Source: Antedon mediterranea
Lineage: Eukaryota > Echinodermata > Crinoidea > Comatulida > Antedonidae
Direction of reading: 5' to 3'
DNA length: 64,000 bases
Assembly (NCBI RefSeq): GCF_964355755.1
Contig: NC_092674.1
Span: 8,687,001-8,751,000 of the forward strand
The position numbers were made by a program, and so were the translations under genes. Below, piece after piece: positions 11,601 through 23,600 of the stretch (positions are counted from its first letter, which is position 1; the number at the start of each line of letters is the position of its first letter). Under the pieces are notes generated by a model, which was not told the origin of the DNA, searched no databases, and saw nothing but the letters and a program-made list of their open reading frames with translations.

Positions 11601-14600
11601 TAGGCCGCCGAAACTAGGCTAGCCTAGACTTTCTTTCTCTCTGTCTGAGCTGAGGTCCACAGGCCCGATGTCGTCTCATCGGCGAATTTCCGTCCAAATT
11701 AGGATAACCTAGGCCTAGTCTCAGATTTGTTGGTTCTGTGAAATGATACCAATGTTGTTTCACCATACAAGCAATACAGACGGGTTTTAATCACTCAGAC
11801 GCGTTTTCTATTGTTTTACCTACTAAACAGCGAAAACGGGTTTTAATCACACAGACGCGTCTTCGCCGCGATTGGGTAGCTCATGAATATTCATAATAGA
11901 TCGTTAATGAGGTTCAGCATTGGACAGACGCGTCTGATGGGTTGCAAGTTTTCAGACGCGTCTCTGTGGTCTGAAATAATTTGTAGATGGCGCCTTAAGG
12001 AGATACCTTCTTGACTCAACAAAGTGTCCTCTTAATAATGTTGTCCCTATAAACCTATATTTGTTCATTAAAAAGGAAACGTGTCCCTTTAATGGGTGGA
12101 CGGAAAATGTCCTTTATGCTATTTTCCCAAGTGTGTCGCCTGCTTTCGTCGTTTTTTCTGGCTTGAGCTATTGTACATCTTAAATGTCTTGACAAAAAAG
12201 TAGACAAAATACAACATTATTTTTAGCATAAAACGTTGTTTTTAAAAAAAAGGAGGCGACATCCAAAAAGCAAGCGTGCAGGGATGCTAAACATTAATAT
12301 TTATTTTGCCTTATATGAATGTGTTGGCATATACAACGTAGAATGTTATATTAAAGCAATCTAACAAGAGGCTGCTAGCTCCGGAGGTAAAAGGGTTTAT
12401 CTGTGGCTGCGACACGATCAGTTCCACACTCCCTAACAGACACCGTCTGACATAAGATCAATGGACTGTTATGAATTCCTACCTTGGCAAGGCAAGCTCA
12501 GTTCCACACTCCCTAACAGACACCGTCTGACATAAGATCAATGGACTGTTATGAATTCCTACCTTGGCAAGGCAAGCTCAGTTCCACACTCCCTAACAGA
12601 CACCGTCTGACATAAGATCAATGGACTGTTATGAATTCCTACCTTGGCAAGGCAAGCTCAGTTCCACACTCCCTAACAGACACCGTCTGACATAAGATCA
12701 ATGGACTGTTATGAATTCCTACCTTGGCAAGGCAAGCTCAGTTCCACACTCCCTAACAGACACCGTCTGACATAAGATCAATGGACTGTTATGAATTCCT
12801 ACCTTGGCAAGGCAAGCTCAGTTCCACACTCCCTAACAGACACCGTCTGACATAAGATCAATGGACTGTTATGAATTCCTACCTTGGCAAGGCAAGCTCA
12901 GTTCCACACTCCCTAACAGACACCGTCTGACATAAGATCAATGGACTGTTATGAATTCCTACCTTGGCAAGGCAAGCTCAGTTCCACACTCCCTAACAGA
13001 CACCGTCTGACATAAGATCAATGGACTGTTATGAATTCCTACCTTGGCAAGGCAAGCTCAGTTCTACACTCCCTAACAGACACCGTCTGACATAAGATCA
13101 ATGGACTGTTATGAATTCCTACCTTGGCAAGGCAAGCTCAGTTCCACACTCCCTAACAGACACCGTCTGACAATGACATAAGATCAATGGACTGTTATGA
13201 ATTCCTACCTTGGCAAGGCAAGCTCAGTTCCACACTCCCTAACAGACACCGTCTGACATAAGATCAATGGACTGTTATGAATTCCTACCTTGGCAAGGCA
13301 AGCTCAGTTCCACACTCCCTAACAGACACCGTCTGACATAAGATCAATGGACTGTTATGAATTCCTACCTTGGCAAGGCAAGCTCAGTGTCCTTTTGTAA
13401 AGCTTTTCTACTTTGTTAGTAGTTTTTGAATCACGCTTATAATAATCTTAAAAATACAGTAAAGTTGGAGTATAGTGTATTATATCAGATATTTTCTTCT
13501 CCAGATGCTGTGATGGCTCAGCCACACAATCTGCAACTTCTGGTGTGGTTAGGCCTTCAATGGGACGTCAGAACGGATGGTATTTCTCCAGACCTTGGCA
13601 CTTTCATAGAGAAATCTTTTGATAAACTACATTTTTCTTCCAACAACTTGAAAATCACAAGCGTTGATAACTTACGACTCCTTGATATTGAGGTATTGAA
13701 TATACTGTGTATTATTTTTTTAATGTAATTATTTCTGATCTCTTGAAACAAATCCAATTCTTGTGGATATCCACTTGATCCAAAAACTACCGGGGTAATA
13801 ATAATAATATTGACAGCACTTAGAAGTTTCACAACATTGGGAGCTTTATAAATCCAGGATAAATATTATTATTATTATTATTAAACAGCTGATGATCTGA
13901 CAAATTAATTAACCCTCCAAATATTTAATATCACATCAATCAACCTAATTAAACATTTAATAATAATAATAATCATTTTTTATATAGCGCTTATTGCACA
14001 ATGCTTCTAAGCGCTTCACATTATTACCCCAGTCATTTTTTTGGACCAAACACAATGGAAACATACTCCCATAATGCAGCTAGTAATCAGCGCAAAGTTG
14101 TGCCTTGATCTAACCGGCTACTTATTTATACACCTGGGCTGAGAGAGGCAAACATAAGTAAAGTATCTTGCCTAAGGATACAAGCAATGTGGCAAGAGTG
14201 GAATTCGAACCACGATCTCACAATCGGTAGTCCAACGTCCAACACACTGCGCAACACGCCCTAATAATACTTGTTAAATATGACTAAAGTTGCGTGTTCT
14301 TTTTGCCTTAGGCTTTCTTGTACGTTCTGGTAAAATCTGCAAAGACTAAAAGAGATACTTTACTAGCAGAAGGTCGCACCAGTCCAGACCAACCATCAGT
14401 CCTACCTGTGGCATTATGCCAGATGCTGTATACTGAAGAACAAGAGAAATGGTTCAAGGCTGTATGCGCACTGTACACTGGAAATGCTAAGTAAGTAATT
14501 TTGATATTATTCTACTGCAGTTACTGCTTTAACTATATATTTTATCTCTTAAAACCTGTTTATGCAATTATTTAACAAGCCTGTTTTTGTAATCATACAT

Positions 14601-17600
14601 ACTTTTTATTGCATTAAAACAACCTAAATTCATGTTATTTTTGTATGTAGTTACTGCAGTAACTTCAGAAGAATAATTTTGACATGATATTTTAGAATAT
14701 TTTTGAATTGCACTATAAACCGACTGGCGGTTTTTAACATTGTGTGATATTTTCTTTTTCCACATATAATCTTCCAACTTTAGATGTTAAAATGTTTATT
14801 TCCATAGGTCTGAAGAGCGGGCCAAAATTCGTCTTGCAATCCAGAAGGGCTTAGAAGCCATTCGTAATTCGAACCAGTTTAACATTGACACACCACTGCT
14901 GATCCATCTTGCTAAAACTTTCAGGACCAGGGTAAGTTTAAATGAAGACCTTGAATGATAAAGTCTTTCACTTAAGTGATATTCACATAGATGAGAGCAT
15001 TTGTAAATTCTAAGGGTGTTTCCCGAATTGCCTAAATTAGAAATACGGACACTGGGATTCATATTTTAGGACAAAATTCTTTTTTCTCTTTTTGGAATTT
15101 TTACAAGTTAAATCTTACTTTCTGTATAAATTTGAAGGAAAAAAAACACAAAATCTTTTAGTTTACAATAACATTTTCAAGAAAAATTTGTCATAGTATT
15201 CAAGGATGTTTTAGAATGTATTTTTGGTTTATCTTTTGTTGTTAATTAAATTTTTTGTATTTTAATACCAGATGCTGGAAGAGAAGAAAGAAAATGATGT
15301 TCCAGGCAATGAACAGTTTCTAGCCTGCCAGCGTCTTAGTGTACACTACTGGCAAGCTGCTAGTGAACACCTCAAGTTGTTAGCAAGGTATAGAACATTT
15401 AATAAGGATGACTAAAGCTTTATCTACACTATCAAACTAAAAAAAATTAACCTTAAGCCCTGTGTAAAATATGAAGCTGAAGTTGACAAACAAGCATGAA
15501 TGTGCAATACTCGGGGTACAGCGAAAGAAGCTGTAATGACGTCATAAGACCGGATGTAACGTCACATACACATCAATAACTGCACTACCAAATACAGCTA
15601 TACGGTACCATCTTCGAGACGTGATATGGCTGCATCCGGTATGAAATTAAAAAATGCGGCTCTATAGCTTTGAGGACATGTCCCTGTAGTATATTCATGC
15701 TAAATCCGAGCTCAATACTACAACGAATAAGGGAGGAGTATTTACCGATTACACAAAATAAGTATTTAAATAAATAATAAAAATAAGATATACTGTGTAT
15801 AATTATCATATTGCGTATACACTACTTTTCACCATAAAGTTTTTAAAAAAAGTTTCGCCCGGGCTCGAATCAGGTACCTTCTGCGTGTTAAGCAAACGTG
15901 ATAATCACTACGCCAAGAAGCCGCATATAACTACATAACGCTGTGGTGTGTGTCACACATTGTGGCTTCTTAATTAAACAAATTAATTAACAAAAATCCT
16001 AGACTCGGGTACCCCGAGTAATAAAAAGTATGATGTTCCCAAATATGGCAGTGATATGGATATGGATAGGGATATGACATCATCGTGTCCATATATGGGC
16101 ACATCACATTTGTTTGTCATAAACTTTGATAGTGTAGACAGAGCTTTAGAGTTATATCAGAAACGTGCAAGTATTAGTTCCTAAACTAATAACTCGCCAA
16201 CATTTAAAAAAATAACTTGATATAACAAAATATCTAAATTGTTTAATAATAGAGAATGGAGATATATCAATATGCTTTAAAACTGTTGAAACTATAAAAC
16301 ATATGTGCAAGTTTTTAGAGGTTTTTTTTGTTACTTTACAGTGATAAAGCATTGACTCCTCCTAAACATGCATTCTTTGTAGCTTCACATGGAAAAATAA
16401 AGGTGAGATGAAAAATAATATATAGCTAGTTTATCTGTATACTACAGACCACATTGTAGAAAGATTTTGTATATATATTTTCCTAATTAATATAGGCATT
16501 ATTTTCTGGTGATTTATTAGTGGTTAGGTCATCTACAGCCAATCACTGGGCCTAAGCAAAACTAACTCAAGGATCCTGCTAGTCTTAACTGTGCATGCTA
16601 AATGTTTGTGTAACAGCAACAAATATTGTATCTTTGACCTAAGCTCCTCTTTCATTTTTCTATGGTTGAAAACTACATAAAGGAATAGACTGTAATTTAA
16701 TATTGATGTGTTTTCTAATTTAACAGAAAGAGGAGATATTTTATTTCCAAGAAGAAGCAGCTATAGCACTGTCAGAGTATGAGTTCCAGCAAGGACACCA
16801 TCAACAGGCCCTTAATCTTCTCTCCAAGGTGAAAGGTGTAACTGGACTTTTCACAAAGGCATTGGTAGGGACTATCTACAGTATTATGTTTATGATAAAT
16901 TGACTATATATTACCCAATGGCTTTCAATCCAAGATATTGACTTATATTATAAAGCACTGTTTTCAAAAGTCTTACTTATTCACAGATGTGTAAACAACT
17001 ATCGCAGATGGAGATTGATGGAAAGGAAGACAGTCAGATTACAGCCAACATGATCTTGGCACAAGGCACATATTTAGACCAGTGTACGTATGCCCTCTAC
17101 TCCGCTATGGATGCTATACAGGATGATCATAATAGTGTAAGTATTTTAGAGTTGCAGGTTGCTCACCACGATGTTAACCATGTATCTGACAATAGTTTCA
17201 AGTTCTGTTTACACTATCAAACTTTCGATGATGTGCCCATATATGGACATGATGACATATCACTACCATTTTTAGGCACACCACATTTGCCCTATATATT
17301 TTTTAACTTATTATACCACTTCCCAGCTTCTCATTATCAACCACTTAAATCCTGACATCCAACCCTCTAAACATCTCTTCCCCAACTTAGGAAATTAACA
17401 TTATTGTATCAAGCAAAACTTGAACCAAGGACACATCACATTAAACACACATCATGACACTACCTAGCACTATAGACTGACCATGGAGTCCTCCATAATA
17501 AAAATATCAATGTCTCTGCCTGATTAGACTCAAAACTAAACCTAATTACAATTTCAGTCTATGCATGAAGAAATTCAACAGCTGCTGGAAGAGGTAGATA

Positions 17601-20600
17601 CTGAAAAGCAGCAACTTGCTCATAAAGGTTTAGAAGAAACCGAAACATTTGATACACCACGCAGAATTAGTAACAGCACACCTATGAATAGGAGATCTTT
17701 GGGGAAGACTCCTGCATCTGCAAGAACATCGTCAGTTGCTGGCAGGGAAACATTGCCATCTATTGGTGATATGTCAACATTTCAGCAAGTAAGGAAAGAC
17801 TGCAGTAATACTACAAGAGTTTCTGCAGTAGTACTATGAAAGTTGCTGCAGTAATACGACTTGTGGTGTCACCCTAATTATATTACAGTTAATATTTGCA
17901 ATTGGGATAAGCCTTCCTCTCTAATTATATAAGGATAGGGTAAACTAATATCTAGGCCTTAGCAATCCCAAGATTGGATGAGTTTTTCTTGTATTACATA
18001 TAGACTGTAATTATGTATATTTTCAACAGGGGTTAAGTCCGGATCCAAGTCCACGACGACTAATGTCAGAGTTGCGTACAATGAACGCAAGTCAGACACG
18101 CCTTATCGACGAGAACTCGCAATTACGAACACTTGCATTGTCCCACAGTCGTTTACTTGAGCAGAATTCTGAGATTCTATCAAAACACAATGAGGTGATG
18201 GACCAGAATAAGTTTTTGATGGAACAGATTCTTCATTTAAATGTAAGTAAGACAGTATTTGTGTGTGTAAACTTTGGAATGCACATTAGTACTGTGTTAA
18301 GCTTGTATACCTGGTTTCACTTAGTGATTGAGTGGCCGAGCGGTTAAGACAGTGGAACCGTAATTACGAAGCCATAACATCGGTATGCTCGAAATAGGAC
18401 TATAAACCGTATGTCCAGTTTACACATCTAGCTCTTGTGCATCTTTCGAGGCAAGTAGGTGTTGTATTAGTACACACACAGCCACTGTCGCACACAGTCA
18501 CTGATCATAACTGGCTCATTGTTTGTCCCATCATTCACTAAATGTGTTATATCTAGTATTTCTCTGGATGAACAAGACATAGTAAGAATTTAAATTTTAA
18601 AAAAATAAATTCTACTAGACTCATACTTAACCGTACCAAAGTTAATTCATTTAATTTTCTATAAGTATGGTTGTCATTGCAGAAAGAATTACAAGAGTTA
18701 AAATTAAACAGTTCAATAAGCTCACCAAACCCAGCAAAAGAGAAGGATACTAGTACCATTAACACAGACCAAACCATCATTATTAACGCCGCTGATTGTA
18801 GAATTGAACATGCTGATGCCCCAAATTTAACAAATCCTCAACCTGTTATGTATTACCCACCACACACACCAATGTTTCCCCCTCAATTCATACCAGGCTA
18901 TATACCGGGAATTCCAATACCTGGATTGGCGGAACAGCAATACATACCTTCCATGATGAACTCAACCCCGGGACCACACTATCAAGGAGAGGAAGCATAC
19001 GAAGCAGAAGGTGATGCGTATAATATAGATCCACATGTGTCACTAAAACTGCGAGACAACAATGTGTTCTCCACCCCAGCACGCAATATTGCACAGAGTA
19101 GAACACCAGAGGCTAGTATTTCTTCAGAATCCACACGTATTGATGAAGGATTTGCAGGCTTCTCTGGACTCAATCAACCAACACCGTTCTTGCAGCAAAA
19201 CCCCTCAACAGGAATGCCTCAAGTGGCACCAAATGGAAGTGCTGGCATGAAACCTTCCATCTACCAACCAAAACTTAACATACCACAACCAGCATCCTCA
19301 CCAGTTGCTATGAGTAAAGATGAAACTGCTCCAGAGAGGTCTGCCAGTGATGCTCCATTGTTACGTAAAATACTAATAGGGTCAGATGTTGACCCACCTC
19401 CTGCTGTTACACAATCTTTTCCTGCTTTTTCATCTGTTTCTTCAAACTCCAGGTTTGGCGGAGGAGACAAATTATCTGAAAAATCTGCTGTTTCGCCTAA
19501 TTTTACATTTGGTACTCGTCTGGAGTCTGCGAAAGCAAAAGAAGCTGAGCATACTCCAGTTTTCACTCCAAGTGCATCTTTTGGAAGTAAATCTGATGCA
19601 AGTGGAAACCCACAAACAGTAACCTCTGGCTTTTCATTTGGAGGTGGTAATATCTTTACCCCAGTGTCTACTAATCCAGCTTCAACCATCCAATTCAACC
19701 AACCAGCAGCTCAGCCCACAAGCAGTGGACCTTTTAGTCAGCTAGTAGCAGCTACTGGTTTCAAGGGTCTCAATTCTAACTCAACAAAGGAACCTACCAC
19801 CACTTCACCATTTGCTGGGCTTAGTTTAGGTGCTCAAACCCCACCAACAGCAGCACCTCAGCCTAGAAAGCCTACCGAAGGCTCTTTATTTTCAGGTCAG
19901 GAGTCTGTAGTATCCAGTTCAACCTCAAAAAGCAGCGGTTAGTTTTTTGTTCTATTTTTCTTTTATTGCTTAAATAAGGGAGTACATAAATGTTAATTGA
20001 TCAACAAAATCTTCACCAATATGTTGAATAATAAAAACCTGCATCTTCTCCACTACAGTAGGTAAAAAAGGATGGAGTTACATATTGAAAATCTTCAAAA
20101 TAGTATATTGTTATGCAGTATATAGATATATCTAATGATTTGAAACTGTTTTCCTTAAGAAGATCTGACAAGCAAGACCCAGTTGGCTTGTGCTGCAATG
20201 AACAATTTTCTTAACCCCATTTAATTGTACTGTCTTATTTTTTAAATCAGAGGAGGATGATGTTATATTGATTTATGAAAGAAAACCAACTCCAGCACAG
20301 ATTGCGATGGCTCTCAAATTGAAGCTGCCTCCAACATTCTATCTCTATGAATACAAAAAACCGTGCCCTGGTTGTATTGGTTGTGAAGATATCAATCTGG
20401 CAATGTTGTATAAAAAGGAAAACAAAGTTTTCAAAGATGCCACTCAGGCCAGTACTACTATCTTGCAAGACCCTAAACCAACACAAGAATGTAAGTTTTT
20501 CATATATACAGAAAAATGTTTTTGAAAGGTATTTTTAGACCTTGTTTATATTTAATTTTTTATATATATATATATTCTTTTTCAGCAACTTCTACAGAAC

Positions 20601-23600
20601 CATTGATGTTTGGAGGAGGATCGTCCACCTCTTTGACCTTTGCGTCTGTCACAGCTGGCAAACAAAATACTCCAGATTTTATGAAACAACGTAATTCACT
20701 TTTTACTTCTAACTTTTTACAATTAACTCGGTACTCATTTGTTAATAGAACAACTTAAATAATAAAGTTCACTATTATTTATTATTCATTATTTCAGAAT
20801 CTGCAAAGGCATTCTCTTGGACAAGTGCTGGCGCACAGCTGTTTAGCTCTAGTGCAGGAGGTGATGATGAGTACGACCCACATTATGAAGCTATTGTGAC
20901 TTTGCCTGAAGTTGTCGATCTTAAAACTGGAGAGGAAGACGAAAAATGCCTTTATAAAGATCGTGCCAAACTGTACCGATTCAACAAAGATATAAACCAG
21001 TGGAAAGAGCGTGGAGTTGGAGATGTCAAATTCATGCAGAATAAGAACACTGGTAGGATACGTGTGCTAATGCGTCGTGATCAGGTATTGAAAGTGTGTG
21101 CTAACCACATGATCACAGCAGACCTTGATATGAAAGCTATGCAGTCATCAGATCGTGCCTGGGTCTGGAGTGCACTTGATTTCTCTGAAGGAGAAGCGCA
21201 AATGGAGCAATTGGCAATCAAGTTCAAGAAGCCAGAAATGGCAAAGGAATTTAAAGAGAAGTTTGATGAGTGTAAAGTCCTTGTTAAAGAAGCAGAAACA
21301 AAAGCAAATGAAAAGCCGGAAACTAAAAAGATCCCAGAAAAACCAAAAGAGGTTTGTACATTATTTAGCTTTAATGGGGAACTGAAAGTGTCTTCTGCCT
21401 GATAATGTTTTACAAACATTTTTATATAATCTTCGTTAAATGAAAATGATAATACATATACTTTATAATTATCCATAATTTACGATTATTAATTAGTTTT
21501 TGAATGTGTAGTGTATAATGTAGTTATCAGAGATTATGATATTTGTCTTCAAAGAATTTCATATGTTACATTAATGTTTCTATTTTAAACTTTTCCTGAT
21601 TAGACTTTTGCTGACAAGTTCAAACCAAAAGCAGGAACATGGATATGCGACACTTGTCTTGTTAACAATCCTCCTGACACAGTTAAATGTCTTGCTTGTG
21701 CTACACTCAAACCAGGAGCAGCACCACCTCAATCGGCAGCTGCATCAACTAAACCTTCCGGAGCTACTGGATTCAGGTTTGATGGTCCAACTAGTTCACC
21801 ACAAACTTCAAAATTCAGTTTTGGTGGAGGTTCTGGTCCTGCAAGTGATGTTAAATCTCAGTCTGGTTTTTCTTTTGGAAAGCCAGCAAATGTTGCAGAC
21901 AGTAAACCTTCAGAATTTTCTTTTGGAAAGTCCACTGGTGGTGCTGCTGCTCTCCCCTCCACAGGCTTCTCATTCGGACAAGCTAGTGGTACGCCTACCT
22001 CAGGCTTTTCTTTTGGTAAAACTGATGGTAATAAAGCAGACTCAACAACTAGCAAGCCATCTGGGTTCTCTTTCGGCCAGACAAGTGACAGTAGTCAGCA
22101 ACCACCAACTGGTGGATTTTCATTTGTTGCTGATTCAAGTAAAACAGCATCCCCAGTCCAATCGAAAGCAGCACCTGCTGTCACTACTGATGTTACTGCT
22201 GAAAAATCAATGGTAAACAATTTCAATATTCTTTCAATATAATATATTTTGTTCCGTAAAACAATAATACTATTTTGCTTTGATGGCCAATTGGGAGATA
22301 ATTTCTTTTTGATGCGTCATGGTTCCGACAAAACACTTCCCAACTCTTTTATTATTTAGTACATAAATATAATACCTTTATTAATTATCTTAACACTTTT
22401 TAGACTTTAGCAGAACGATTAAAACCTAAACCAGGATCCTGGTCTTGTCCTACATGTTACTGCCAGAATTCTGCCGAACAGAAGAAATGTCCAGCATGCC
22501 AAACCTGCCAACCAGGTAGTCAACCAGAAGCATCTAGTTCAACTGCACCTTCTAGCAGTTCTTTCCAATTTGGCAGCAGTTCAGCTTTCGGACAGTTGCA
22601 AGGAAGTAGCCAAGAAGGTGCTGTGGCACCAACAACACCTACAAAGACTTTCTCATTTGGTTCTTCTGGAAAGGTATTGCCGCAATTCTCTTTTGGTGAA
22701 GGTGGTGAAACTACTGGCGCCACTTCAAAACCCGTCTCAACTGGATTTACCTTTGGGGCAACACCAGCATCCAGTGGATTCATATTTGGAAATAACCAGA
22801 ATCAAAATGCATCCGAAGAACAAGCTCTTGATCTTTCATCACCAAAAAAGACAGGCAGCCCAAGCTGTAAATTTTCAGAGATACCAAAATCATTCACCTT
22901 TCAATTCAAAATGGATCCTTATGAAGCAGCAAATGCACCACCAGCATCTCCAACAAAATCACCTGGTATTCAGCGATCACCTGGTCTAATCAAATCACCA
23001 GGTCTAGATAAGTCAGGAGATGATTCTTATTACAAAGATGATGACAATGATGGTCTGCATTTTGAGCCAGTTGTTCAACTTGATCTGGTGGAACTTACAA
23101 CCGGAGAGGAAGATGAAGAAGCAGAGTTTTGCCATCGAGCAAAGATGTATCGATATAACAAGGAAACCAATGAATGGAAAGAACGTGGTTTGGGTGATAT
23201 TAAAATACTAAGACATAAAGTAACTGGACTATACCGCCTTTTAATGAGACGAGAGCAAGTTCTGAAGTTATGTGCAAACCATTTCATTCTCCCAGAGATA
23301 GTTCTTCGGCCAAATTCAGGTTCTGATCGGTCTTGGGTCTGGACAGCAATGGATGCTTCTGATGATGGACAAGTCAAATCTGAATTGCTGGCAGTTCGTT
23401 TCAAGACTGCTGAGACTGCTACTGAATTCAAAGAAGCATTTGAAAATGCAAAGGAAGCTGTCAAGAAGATTAAGAGTATTAAGAAGTCTGAGCCAGCAGA
23501 AGTAAAAGAGACACAGGAGATAAATAAAGATGAAGTGAAGGAGATCGAAAATGAAGAGGTAACAGAAGACCAAAAAAGGGAGGAAGTTGAAGATGATGAA

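Larger units (their letters stand above)
8798..11994. mobile_element. Harbinger-like non-autonomous DNA transposon in a RanBP2 intron
   Basis: Ends GGCGTCATCTACAAATTATT and the matching inverted repeat finishing AGATGGCGCC at 11994. TTA flanks both sides (8795-8797, 11995-11997); a 3-bp TTA/TAA duplication is typical of PIF/Harbinger elements. CAGACGCGTTTT-type words recur just inside both ends. It has no transposase. Its interior contains a shorter LTR retroelement (9737 to about 11142), GCTTCGTAGG-type short repeats at 9270-9430 and GGCCTAG runs at 11505-11640. Total length 3197 bp. Confidence 0.7.
15415..16146. mobile_element. MITE copy 2 of the AAGCTCTGTCTACA family, with a nested insertion
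   Basis: Left part AAGCTTTATCTACACTATCA and right part ending GATAGTGTAGACAGAGCTT enclose a second element (15510-16018). Without that insertion the MITE would be roughly the size of the other copies. Confidence 0.7.
5627..17788 (+). other. RANBP2: RanBP2 N-terminal alpha-solenoid exons (copy A)
   Basis: Fifteen short exons (60-230 nt) encode helical sequence resembling the leucine-rich N-terminal region that anchors RanBP2 at the pore. Recognisable anchors are [18 protein letters not shown] in the second exon (like the vertebrate segment with LVEVYRSTKRLKDAVAH) and [11 protein letters not shown] in the 13505-13692 exon (vertebrate LTWLGLQWN). The 15272-15387 exon has the HYW motif found at the same place in the vertebrate protein. 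The last exon here is Ser/Thr/Pro-rich ([18 protein letters not shown]), matching the vertebrate linker before the coiled coil. The intron after 8767 is 4.7 kb and full of mobile elements; the others are mostly 100-700 bp. Confidence 0.88.

Noticed and set aside
12418-13388. Possible CRISPR-like array
   Set aside because: Units are identical along their full 80 bp with no variable spacers, and the context is an animal intron; it is a minisatellite.
15852-15922. Functional tRNA-Val gene
   Set aside because: Imperfect acceptor stem and T-arm and location inside a TIR transposon; treated as tRNA-derived.
19261-19698. 145-codon antisense frame over the FG exon (also 41271-41741)
   Set aside because: Low-complexity FG codons read open in other frames; the sense strand has spliced, conserved RanBP2 sequence.
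21608-22216. 202-codon Leu/Gln/His-rich frame (also 44532-45143)
   Set aside because: Out-of-frame reading of the zinc finger 1/FG exon; the correct frame has the CxxC zinc finger and FG motifs.
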